From positions 8,804,001 to 8,868,000 of the forward strand of contig OZ059898.1 in the NCBI GenBank assembly GCA_964057225.1: a DNA stretch of 64,000 bases. The letters run 5' to 3'. This stretch comes from Auanema rhodensis (lineage: Eukaryota > Nematoda > Chromadorea > Rhabditida > Rhabditidae). Of this stretch, positions 23,945 through 35,014 are shown in pieces; position 1 is the stretch's first letter, and each line of letters opens with the position of its first letter. Position numbers and translations under genes: made by a program. Below the pieces are notes generated by a model that ran no database searches, had not been told where the DNA came from, and saw only the letters and a program-made list of their open reading frames with translations.

Positions 23945-26153
23945 TCTGCAAACAAAGTAATAATATATGTAAAGAAAAAAAGAAAAAATTGATAATATTG
24001 AGAGAAAAAGGAAAAAAAGGAATAGTTATATCAATAGATAGGATATAGTTCAAAATTTAAGTTGATCAGATGTTCTTTGATTGTTTTCTTGAACAAATTT
24101 ACTGCAAACTCTTTGCAGTATTAACTGTGAAACAAAAAAAAGTACAGAAGTAATCATTAATCATTGTTGAAATATTTGGAAACTGGAATTCTTGGCAACG
24201 GATGTCACAAAAAAAGGAGCCAAGACAGCTTCTGAGACTTTCAAAAAAATGAATTCATTATCAGAGATAATCATTGATACATTGAAAAGTTGAAAAAAGG
24301 TGTTGAAAGGATATGATCGTTGGATATTTCACATAAAACAGGAACCATATCTTGAAGAAAGAATATTTTGGAAAATCATGAATACAAACATTTTTTAGAA
24401 GAATATTCGTAATGTAACTCCATTGAAGATGAAGAAACAAATCTAAATGAGTGACTACTGATGGTATCAGAGGGAGATGTTCTGAATACGACAGAAGATA
24501 TGGAACGTCCTTCAGATGACCTACTGACACTATCCGCCCATTAACAAGAGATATAATTCAAAAACAAGAGGTTCTTGATACAAAATGATATCTACTTGGC
24601 CTAATTTTCAATTAACGTCGACCCAAATTTTCCGTTTTCTTGAAATTCAAAGCCTATTTTTTGGCTAACAAGATGAATATGCTGGCTTATTATCATCAGA
24701 TTATTCATTTCTAGATGATTTTTATGAAAAAAGAAATAAATGAAATATAAATAAAAATAAATATATTTGTCTTTTTTTCTTTAAAATTTATAAAAGATTT
24801 ATATAAGTATATATTTATATATTTTTTAAAAGATTATTTTTATAAGTAAAATAGTTGTTAAAATTTAAAAAAAAATGAAAAGATGTGCCAAAGACAATCA
24901 GGAACTGTCAATTTTCTGTAAAAATAGTTATAAAACAAAATATTCACTGAATTCAACGTTTTTATTCATCGAAGGTTTTCACAAAAAAATTCTTCACTAT
25001 ACGAGTAATTAATCGACAATAAAAACTCTGCGTACATATGTGGAAAAGGTTCCAGAGAGGTAAATAGTATGAAAAGTATCTTTAGAGAAGATGGAGAAAA
25101 AGCTAAAAAGAAAGAGGGAGAGAGAGAGAGAATATGAAGAGACCGGTTAATACTTAATGTACTTCATTTAGACACATTTCATACTTTTTTTGAAGTTGTT
25201 TTAGAAAGAGAGAACAGTGCAATAGATGTATTTCATCGTCAAATTGGAAGGGACGTCATCAGTTGCTACAAAGGAAATGGAAACTATTCTTCTCTTTACT
25301 TATCTGATGACAGTGTCGTTGTCACCTTCTTCATCGTCAGGAATTTGAGAATGGTCATGCTTATACTAAGTCTGGGATACAAATCGTTTTTGTTTGAAAA
25401 AATTGTTAAATGAAGAGGAGAAAGCTCTAAGCAAACTTTGCGAAAAAAAAACATTTAGGGTGTAACGTCTAGACGCACATTTTGCATTCTTTTAGATTAT
25501 TGCAGTTTGCACTGAAAAAAAAAAGTATTATTGAATAATGGAGTTAAGAGTTAAGAAGAAGGAGATAAGAATCAAAGAAAATTAAGAATTTGTATAATTC
25601 TAAGTTGATTATTCAAGTTTTAAAAGTTCAAATCATATAATAAGATGAGTAAGAATTTAATGAATTTAGTAATCAAAAAGAATAATAAGAACGAAATTCT
25701 TTTTTTCTGATTAATTTGACTTGATGATTGTTAATTATATTCTCAAATTGTGTTGTTCTTACTTGATTCTTGATTCATTCATGGTTTTTCTCCGATTTTG
25801 TTATAAACTTGGTGGGTTAAACTGTCAATTTGTAGTGGTTCAGGTATCTCTCTTAGCTGATCGTTTACAACATGTTAATCATTTTTCGGATGGCGCTCAA
25901 CCTTTTTTTAGAACAAAATACTTCTGGTATGGGGACCGCCCCAGTTCGTATGGTACACTGGTGGCTGAATAAATAGCTGGAACCAGTGGCACAATGTCTC
26001 GAACAGGCATGACCATCATGGCAGCATCTACTAAGCCATGTATAAACTTCGAAAATTATTATTTTCCATATATTTCTCTATATTTATTTTTCTATTGATA
26101 TATAACTATACATATATTCATTTTTATTTTATAATAGTTTTCAAAATTAAGGG
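23945..26153. other. Region between two divergent collagen genes
   Basis: 2.2 kb between the collagen start codons (23944 on -, 26154 on +), so both promoters are expected here. It contains a GA-rich tract (about 25100-25135). At 25860-26040 there is a distinctly GC-richer patch with a small upstream open frame (ATG near 25993), just ahead of the second collagen. No gene was found. Confidence 0.5.
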
Positions 26154-27276
26154 ATGTCTCCTGATATTAAGGATATGAAGCTCTACGAAGCTGCTCAGGT
26201 GAAGAAATTCGCCTTCTTCGGAGTTGCTGTATCCACCATTGCTTCATTGGTAGCTGTTATTGCTATTCCAATGCTTTGCATGCATACTCAGGTTAGATTT
26301 TCATAGTTTAATTATGAATATATTCATTTGTTTTATTGCTTTTCAGGGTGTTCACAGTACCATGCAACAGGAGTTGAACTACTGCCGTTCAAGAACCTCA
26401 AGCATGCGTGAGGAGATCCACAAAGTTTGTGTTTATCATTTATTTTTAATCATCAATTAAGCCTTTAAATCAACTGACTTATATCAATGTTCTTTTCAGC
26501 TTGTCGCTTCACGTACTCCACGTGAGAAGAGATCTACTGCTGAGCTTTGCTGTTCTTGCGGAGTTGGAGCTCCAGGATCAGCTGGACTTCCAGGAGATCA
26601 AGGAGAGCCAGGACGTGACGGTAGAAACGGAAACCCAGGATCCCCAGGACCTGATGCCACTGATGACAACGCCAAGCCAAAACCAGAAGACTTCTGCTTC
26701 GAATGCCCAGTCGCTCCAGCTGGACCACCAGGCAATTAACTTTCCAAATACAATCATTATTTTGCAAATTTTAGGACCACCAGGACCACACGGACCACCA
26801 GGACCACGCGGAGAATCTGGACCACTTGGAGGAGCTGGAAAGCCAGGAATGAACGGACCACAAGGACCACAAGGACCTCAAGGACCAGCTGGAGGAGATG
26901 GAGATGCCGGAGCTCCAGGAACCCCAGGATTCGTAAGAATACACAACTCTGTTAATAGCATTAATTTTTGTTTTCAGAAGCACTTTGCTCCATCTCCAGC
27001 TGGAGAACCAGGACAACCAGGAGAGCCAGGACCACTCGGACACCCAGGATTCGATGGAAGACCAGGAACCCCAGGAAGACCAGGACACATGGGACCACAA
27101 GGAGAACCAGGACAGCCAGGAGAGCCAGGAAAGGACGGAGAGGTCAGCTGATCGTAGTTAAAGTTAAATTCTCATACAAAACCATATAGGTTGGAGAACC
27201 AGGAAAGAAGGGAGAGAACGGAAGAAAGGGATCTTGCGATCACTGCCCAGTTCCAAGAACTGCTCCAGGATATTAA
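26154..27276 (+). CDS. Cuticle collagen with a GC-AG intron
   Basis: Six exons (26154-26291, 26347-26424, 26500-26731, 26775-26932, 26978-27142, 27190-27276) give 285 residues. The plan is a short cytoplasmic end, a type II anchor (FAFFGVAVSTIASLVAVIAI), a stalk with a furin-like site (TPREKRSTAE), Cys groups (LCCSC, FCFEC, SCDHC), Gly-X-Y blocks, and the family end CPVPRTAPGY. Codons are strongly biased (GGA, CCA, AAC, GAC, GAG, AAG), as in highly expressed worm collagens. The intron after exon 3 begins GC (GCAATT...TTTTAG). Reading through it hits TAA, and no phase-compatible GT donor exists, so a GC-AG intron is needed. The ATG at 26154 was chosen because it starts the conserved frame; 16 bases of 5' UTR follow a likely acceptor. 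Confidence 0.95.
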
Positions 27277-27417
27277 GTGGCTTCTACTGTTCAAAGGGAC
27301 AGCTCTCAGTTCAAAAGTTTTTATTACCAAAAATCAGAAATACACCAAAATCTAATAAATATTTTTGTTCATTCATTGAAATCTTTTAAACAAATGAATT
27401 TACAAATATGAAGAAAA

Positions 27418-28499
27418 TTAAGGATATTTATCTTCATCGTCCACTTTTCGACACCACCAACGTAAATAGAATATAATTAATATTACAACAACAGTCACTG
27501 AAAATAATAAAATAAGTAAAGATAGTTATCAGAAAAAATGAAACTTACAGTTTAATGATGATAATACAACAAGACTACTATCTATTCCAATGAACGTATC
27601 TCTCCATGGTAATATTTTGATATTTTCAATATAAACATCGTTGTTCGTATCAGAAGAAGTCAGCAAATTATTTACTAAAGAAGTTTCTGTTTGAAAATCC
27701 ATTCCTGAAGGAGCAGTCACTATTGGCTGGTTTTCCCATCTGAAGTAGAAGAAGTTTAACAATCGTTTGTTTCTTAAACAATTTTTTAGTTTCTTTCTCC
27801 ATCTCTCTAATTCTAAATCCTTTTCAAGTTTTTTATTGACATGAAAGAATAAAATTGAAATTAATTTATCAATTTGTTTTGAAATTAAATTATAAAATAA
27901 CTAAAAAAAAAACCTTTCAACATCAATAGATGAACTTATAACTGATGCTAATACAAATGGTAAAGCTGTTATTAGTAAAGTTATATGAATAAATGCTGGC
28001 CATCGCATATTTAATGTTCGTAATGTGACCATTCCAAATACAGATGAAACCTTTAAGAACAAAAAAAATATTAATTTTCTTCATTTAAACTTACAAGATT
28101 TAAAACTGGAGGCCATACATTCAATCCATTACTACAATTTACTGTTGTATAATATATAGAATATTCAACTCCCAATGTAAAACATATAACACCAGAAATC
28201 TATTTATATTAATATTTAAAATATTATTTTAATTATTTTACTTACTAATAATACAATTGAAAAGAGAAAATGAAGATATGTACAACATTTGAACCAACGC
28301 CAATATTTCAATGGAATATCTAGTAATGTTCGATCACATACTTGCTGAAATGAAATTATTTTAATTATAAATAATAGTTTTTAACTATTAAGTTGAAATA
28401 TTTAAATTTTAATATATTAACCTCATCAATATATAAGCTGAAATCAATAAAACGATTATCAATATATTGATAGCAACGTCGAAAACTTGAATAGCACAT
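27418..28499 (-). CDS. Unrecognised four-transmembrane protein
   Basis: Six exons (28422-28499, 28246-28344, 28095-28199, 27914-28050, 27549-27739, 27418-27497) splice in frame to 229 residues. The short Cys/Tyr-rich N-terminus (MCYSSFRRCYQYIDNRF) and the WRWFKCC run probably lie in the cytosol. Four hydrophobic segments follow: one around FLFSIVLLISGVICF, a weaker one after WPPVLNLVSS, one at IHITLLITALPFVLASVI, and the last at LTVVVILIIFYL. The tail is RWWCRKVDDEDKYP. The extracellular part between the third and fourth segments is about 65 residues with possible N-glycosylation. The first ATG after an in-frame stop was taken as start. It is not an obvious tetraspanin, claudin or innexin (no CCG, no GLW...C...C). 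It converges on the collagen gene, with 141 bp between stops. Function unknown. Confidence 0.75.
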
Positions 28500-29570
28500 T
28501 ACCTTGTGTTATGAAACGATCATATTTCTATAAATTATATAATTATAGTTAAAATAATGAAATTAAAGAATTTCAGATTATAATTCAATAAAATAATTTT
28601 TTTTATAAATTAAAAAAGAATTATTGAATAAAAATTATGTGAATAGTGTTCATAATATAGAATGATTATGAAAAGCTTGAAATGTCGTTTCATATTGACT
28701 TGTCTCTTAAACTTTCTTATCAGCAATCATGTGAAAGAAATCATTTACTTATATGTTATATAAGTTAATATAAATATATTCATAATTAAACGAAAAAGAT
28801 TTTCTCATAAAATAAAAATAATTTTGAGATATATTTGAAAAGAAAATTTTTGAAATTCTAGATATTCTGTTATTAGAATAGTTTCTGAAGCTTTTTGAAA
28901 GAAAATTCAAATATTTGACAACCATGAACATGTATTGTTATAAAACTTATATTGAATATAAATAATATATATATATATAGATTATCAATATTTTATGTTA
29001 TTCATTTGGATAAAAATGAATAAAAAAAAAGGTTAAATATGAATATATACATATGTTTATATAAAATATTAATTATTATATACATAATCAATAAACTTTT
29101 TTAACAAAAATAAATTTAAATATACGAAAGGACGTGGAAAATTGTTGAAAAGCCATGATTACAAAATATTTCTGGAGCCTATCATGTTTCACAAACCTAT
29201 ATCAAGTTTATCATATGATTTACGTTATACACATATATTTAACCTTTTTTTTATAAATATAATAGTTTTTAAAGTTTTTAAAAATTTAATTTTTATCACA
29301 AAATTCTATTTCAAAATTTAATTTTAAAATGTTTTATCAAACTTATGTAAATCTTTGTAAAATTTCAAGAATATCTTATAAACTTGCTTATACTTTTTCT
29401 GATTTTTTCTTCACTAACGAGAATCATTGCTAATGGTCGCTTAAGAATCGAAAATGAAGCTTATAGAAAGTTTTTTTGTTCTTCAAATTGCTAAAAATCT
29501 CAAATATATGTATCTGATGCTTCATACATCGTATCAATATTTGAATTTCGAAAATAAATTAAACGTAACT
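28500..29570. other. AT-rich intergenic region
   Basis: The interval between the divergent four-TM gene (-) and the Cys-rich gene (+). Extremely AT-rich. No exon, RNA or repeat of note beyond short TA runs. Confidence 0.5.
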
Positions 29571-30370
29571 ATGCCAACGAATATTCATTATATTTCTATA
29601 TACTTCATATTTTTCAATATATTGGTATACTTTTTTTTTTAAATTTTAGCTAAAATATTTATTTAAGTTTATTGTTTCTTCACAATCTACATGTACTGAT
29701 TTAGCTGTTTGTGCATTAGATAAATGTATAAATAATACAAATTATCTTGTATTACAACCACCTAAGGTAAATTATTTTATTTATTTATTTATTTATTATT
29801 TATAATTTTAATATATAATTATAATTATATTTAATATTAGATTATTCCTGATTTATTGAATAGAACGGATTTCTCATGTGTTCTTGGTAATGATTGTTTT
29901 AGATTCTGTGAGAATTGTGATTCGTGTTATAAATCACTTATAGAAGATAAATCAAAAGGTTAATATTCTTTTCAAATTTTAAATAAAATTATTTGAAGGA
30001 ATATATTGTCGTGATTTCAAAGAATGTGCTCAAAGTTGTATGAAAGAAAATGTTTGTTTAATTAATTATTATATTTGAATATATGTTATTCAATTTAGAG
30101 ATTAGATCCATTTCCCTGTATATTCCGTAAACGATGTATCAAATATTGTCTTGATGATATTAATTGCCCAAGTGGATATGATATGGTAAATACGTTTATT
30201 TTCTTTTTTTTTTACAAAAAACTTTGATATTACAATATAATTTTTTTTTATTTAAGATTCGTCGAATTTTTACTGGTTTTTGTTATCGTCGACAACTTCG
30301 CGAAGTCTTTCTTCAACCATGTAGAACGCTGTTTGATACTCTGGCATTGGATTACAGATTACGGCATTAA
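29571..30370 (+). CDS. Secreted Cys-rich protein with repeated C-x5-C-x3-C units
   Basis: Six exons (29571-29624, 29668-29766, 29841-29958, 29999-30051, 30099-30185, 30257-30370) splice in frame to 174 residues. A signal peptide is created across the first 43-bp intron (ISIYFIFFNIL joined to FIVSSQS). The secreted part has 17 cysteines. Four related units appear, one per exon: CTDLAVC..C, CVLGNDCFRFC, CRDFKECAQSC and CIFRKRCIKYC. Cysteines therefore recur as C-x5-C followed by x3 or x4 and C. The C-terminus is basic (GFCYRRQLREVFLQPC). N-glycosylation sites are present (NNT, NRT). I do not recognise the family. The spacing suggests disulfide-linked helical hairpins, which is inference. The start was chosen because it alone gives a normal-size intron and a signal peptide. 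Confidence 0.78.
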
Positions 30371-33300
30371 ACTAATTTTTTTGAAAAAAACTAAAATAAT
30401 ATTAAAATAAAATAAATAAATATATCAATAATTAATTAAATAAATATCATATTAAATTTGTTATATTTTTTCTAAAAATATATATAATATACTATATATA
30501 ATCCTATGTATAGGTCTCTAGAGATGATCCGATTGATCCGACCAGATTTATCTTCAGATAGTTCATTTACATTCTGAATTGAGAACAAAAAATATTAAAT
30601 TTATTGTTTTAAATTTCAAAAAATTATCTAATTTATTGGCATCTGTATTCAATTTTTATGTTTCTTTCTTTATAAACTTGAGACTTTATTTGCGTAATAA
30701 ACTGTTATTAGTTCATGTGCTCATGACTCAGCAATTCGAAAATAGTTTATTTTCAATTCAAAATAAACATAAGATATAAAATTTCTGTAAAAAAAGCTTT
30801 TTGTTTAAAATCTCAACACGGTAGTTTGTGAAATCTGGTTGAATTTCATTTAGTTTCTTTTCAACTTGTTGCAAATCAAACTTTTTTTTTCTTCAAATTT
30901 TAGCTATGTGGCTATATAAATCTCAAATATTCAATATATGTATTATCTTTTCAACTTTGAATACAAAAAATGAACAATTTCTCGGTAGAATACTCATGTA
31001 TTCTTGTTTGAGATGCATATGAGGTTAAATGACTTTGAGATTCAACAAACTCAGGTCAATTGCCATTTTCTCATTTTTTCGCAACAACTTTTTAAGTTTT
31101 TCGGTAGAATGATTCATTTTTTTCAAGAACCAGAGGTCATTTGACTTGTCACGACCTCAAGAATATCAAAGGACAAACTTTTCCTTTCGCCAATGGCAAA
31201 AATAACCAGCTGACGATGTTTCAGCTCGTTCAACATTGTGTCAGATCGGCTTCTCATATTCCTTTCTTTACATCCAAATGTATCTTGTAACATCATCTGA
31301 TTTTCCATTTTCTATTTCATCAAACTATTTTAAAATTTCCTTAAATGAAAAAAAAAATACTTTCCTTATTTCTTTTAAGCAAACGAAATTTTTCACACAG
31401 CTAAGAGCTTCCTCAACGGCTGTTCAAATGTTCAATGAACCTAGTTTACGTGAACATTCTCACGTCAAATCAAAATGATTTATTTTTTGATTTTAAGATG
31501 CCTTAAACGGTTGCTTCTTTTCTCTTCATATTTTATTTACTAAATAATTTATTGTTATACAATTGCTATTTATTATTTTTCTTTAAAAATAATTTTAATA
31601 ATTATATAAAATTAATAAAAATTAAATTAAATTTGAAATATATTTGAAATAATATAGAAGTATTTCATTAAGTTTCGTGTTAGGTAAACGTAACTGTATA
31701 CATGAGGATACCAGACAACAGTGGTTTACAAGAAATCTGCACCAGTTTGTGCAGATGTTGATAGGTCTTCAATTCGGGAGGACTGCCTTTCAATCTAATC
31801 TTTCTTTGTCATCTTTCACTGTCAAACTGTTGGGGCTTGTCGACATTAAATGACAACGTTCCTTTTCATAACGTTTTCTTATTCAATATTTTCATTTTTT
31901 AAATTTTATTTTTACATATATTAAATAATTAAATACATATAGTATATATAGTATATATTATATTAATTATCATAAAACTTTTTACTTTTTTTGATTAACT
32001 CAACTAATATTCAAATTGATTATCTTTTCATTTTCTTGGTTGAAAAATTGTTTTTTTTCTTCCAAAGCTAAACAACAATATGAATTATCTGATCATAGAA
32101 GTTTATTTTCTTAGAAATAGAATATTATCATTTCGTTTTTTTTTCAATTCCAACCTCGTTTCAAACTCAAGAAACTTTGCACTTCACATTGTTTTTAATT
32201 AATCAATTGAACAAACTAAATAAATTCACGGAAGCAATTTTCTTAGTGAGTTGTCGTCCAAAATTTAAATTCTTTTTACAATATTTATACAAAATAAATA
32301 ATTATATAATTATATGTTTATACATACATATATGTTATAAATAGATATATTGTATTATATTTATAGCTTTAGATTAAATATTAAGAATATATCTATAAAT
32401 AATTTGCTTTTTCGGTAGTCTTTTTCTTATAAAAAGAAAAAAAAATAGATGTGTGATTCATCGGTTTCGGACTTAGCTTTTCCCTTTTTTTAATGTAAAT
32501 AGAGAAATGTTAGAGCAAAAGGGGGCTCTACATTGTCGAGATTAGTTGAACAAGAAAGAAGCGATGACGATAAGTTCAGATAGTTACGAATCCTCTGGTA
32601 CATTATGGCCGATTTTCCGCAATGCCTTGTTGATTGAAAAGAAGCAGTCATCAACCTCAGTGAAACTAAAAGAATAGTAACAGTATTGGTTTTGTTTTTT
32701 ATTTTTTTTTCCAAAAAATGTTTTTTTCCATTAAACTGGCTTCTAATCAAGTTAATCTTATCTGATATACACTACTCCCATTGTAATAAACTTGTATTTA
32801 AAAGCTTTAACCTCTATTCTGAACTTTTTTCCATTTCATACTTAATTTTCCGGAAAAATTATGTTAATTCTATGAATCATATGATGTTTCTTAATCATTC
32901 TTCTTTTATTCCTTCCAAATTTTGGAAATATAGGAAACTTTAGAAAACTTTTCCTTCTTATTCTTAGACTATTTGATCTACTTGTATAAAAAATGATATG
33001 CAATTTTACTCCAATCGTATTAAGTTACAAAGTCCTGAAAACTAAGATGATCAATTCAAAAGTCTGCTAGCTATTCTTCAAACATTTCCAATTTTTCAAA
33101 AAAGAAATGTTATTTCAAACTTGAAATAATTTTCAAAAAAAAATGAAAAAGTTTCATGATTATCTAATTTATTTTACAATTTATCTTTATTTATTTATTT
33201 TAATTTCTTTTTATTAATATTATATTAAATATTATTACTATTTTTTTGTTTTGATATATTTAAATGAATATATTCTATCATTTTTTATTCTAATCTTGGA

Positions 33301-33648
33301 CATTTATCTTAAAGCATTAAAGTATATTTGAACTAACAATGCAACTGCGAATTGACACAACAGGTGTTCGTCGATAGGTGCACACATCTCTTCCCAAGGA
33401 TCAAACAGACACAACTCGGCCTTAAGATTTTTTTAAACCTGAACCTTTGTGAACGGAGGTATCTTCGATATCCAAAACGATTTCTCTTTTATATTTGGTG
33501 CATAATCTCGTTTTCATTGTTTTACGTTCAATTCAATACATCAAAATAATTTTTTTCGCCCAATTTGTTTCAGATCATATTGAATCATTTGTGTACAAGT
33601 GTGATATGTACAAATAGAAATCTGAAGATATTATAAGTAAAGTTAACT
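30371..33648. other. Intergenic region upstream of the macroglobulin gene
   Basis: AT-rich DNA with no spliceable gene found. A perfect 8-bp-stem hairpin lies at 31735-31756 within a GC-richer patch (31680-31860). Another less AT-rich patch lies at 33340-33500. The macroglobulin promoter is expected near the right end. Confidence 0.5.
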
Positions 33649-34868
33649 ATGCAATTTTCTGCGGGTTTACTATTATTTTCCTTCCTATTTTTCTCCAGTT
33701 CTCTTGCCAAATCACCGTAAGTTCTTTTTTTTTCTATCAAAAGTATCCGTTTGAAATATATTCTTTAATCCAGTAATGCTATATCCAATTTCAGGGTTCC
33801 TTTTGTTGTACTTCCATCATTTTTCCGTTTAAATGCAACAAATTCCTTAACGATAACACCCGTTAAGGTTTTTTTTAAAAATATTAATGAAATGAAAAAA
33901 ATTGAAATTTAAGGAATCATCTTCTATTCAATTAGTTGATATTGATGTTCGAGTATATGAAAATATAAGAAATTCACGACAAAATGAAATATTTTCAGTA
34001 AAATTAAGAGCAAAAAAAGCAGGTAAAATCTATTTCATTTATATAATTAATAATAATTAATTATTATTTAGGAGCAGCACATACAGTTAAAATTGATATC
34101 AAACCATCAGTATCAGATACAGTTGATATATTAATATCTGTTGAAAGACATTCAAAGTTTGAAACAAAATTAATGGTGAAACCGGATTTATCAGCTATTC
34201 ATATTCATACTGATAAAGGAATATATAGAGCTGGAGAGAAAGGTTTAATCATATATTCCTTATCTCAAATATCTATTCCGTACTTCATGTTTTAGTTAAT
34301 CTTCGTGTGTTACCACTCACTTACTCTGGAACAATTTATCAAAATGCTATTGAAGTTGCACTTGTTAATCCAGATCGCTTTGAGTTAATTCGAAAAACAG
34401 TTGTAGCTACTGATAACTATGCTTCTTCTGATTTTGAATTACCTGATCATCTCTTTTACGGTGAATGGAGAGTTATAGCTCGTCCTATAGGAAGTAGGGA
34501 AAATGATTTATCATACGATACAACATTTACAGTTGGAGATTACGGTAAATTTCTTCTTCTTTACTATATGTTAATTCTGTGTATGTAAACAATAATATTT
34601 TTTATAGAATTACCACCATTTAAAATTTCTGTTGCAATAGAAGAAGGTGATCCACTTACCGCTTCACGCTTTACTATTGATGTCAAGTTCGTTTACTATT
34701 TCGAGTTTTTTTCCCAATTTCTTTACTATATATTAGAATTTTATAAATTTTTTAAGATATTTCCATGGGTCTCCAGTTAATGGTACTTTAGCCATATATT
34801 GTTCTCAATCAAACAAGAATAATCAAACTAATCCTGCGCCACAAACTACACCAATTAAACAATCACAA
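33649..34868 (+). CDS. Alpha-2-macroglobulin/TEP-like protein, N-terminal exons 1-7
   Basis: Seven exons (33649-33716, 33795-33867, 33914-34022, 34072-34242, 34296-34544, 34608-34686, 34757-34868) encode 287 residues with all phases consistent. A signal peptide (GLLLFSFLFFSSSLA) comes first. The macroglobulin signature follows: IHIHTDKGIYRAGEKVNLRV matches the family's QTDKxxYxPGxxVxxRV. The next domain ends in GEWRV and TFTVGDY, then ELPPFKISV and YFHGSPVNGTLAIYC, the usual start of the third domain. The last exon ends at a phase-0 donor (CAA before GTACGT). Read through, it would stop after two more codons. The protein fold is therefore cut mid-domain, and I infer that it continues at 60152. 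Such proteins trap proteases or opsonise in body fluid. Confidence 0.85.
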
Positions 34869-35014
34869 GTACGTTAATTTAATTATATTTCTATCAAAAA
34901 TATCAAATTTGAACAATTTTAATTTAAAAAAATTTATATATATATATATACATATCTATGAACAAATTTTAAATATTATTAATAAAAAGAAAACATTGAG
35001 ATCTACATTTATAC

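Noticed and set aside
26534-27189. Trp/Ser-rich and Arg/Thr-rich frames overlapping the plus-strand collagen
   Set aside because: They are other-frame readings of GGA-CCA repeats with no start context or splice logic.
29454-29642. 62-residue open frame at the start of the Cys-rich gene
   Set aside because: Only its last part is real. The true start is the in-frame ATG at 29571, from which a 43-bp intron gives a proper signal peptide.
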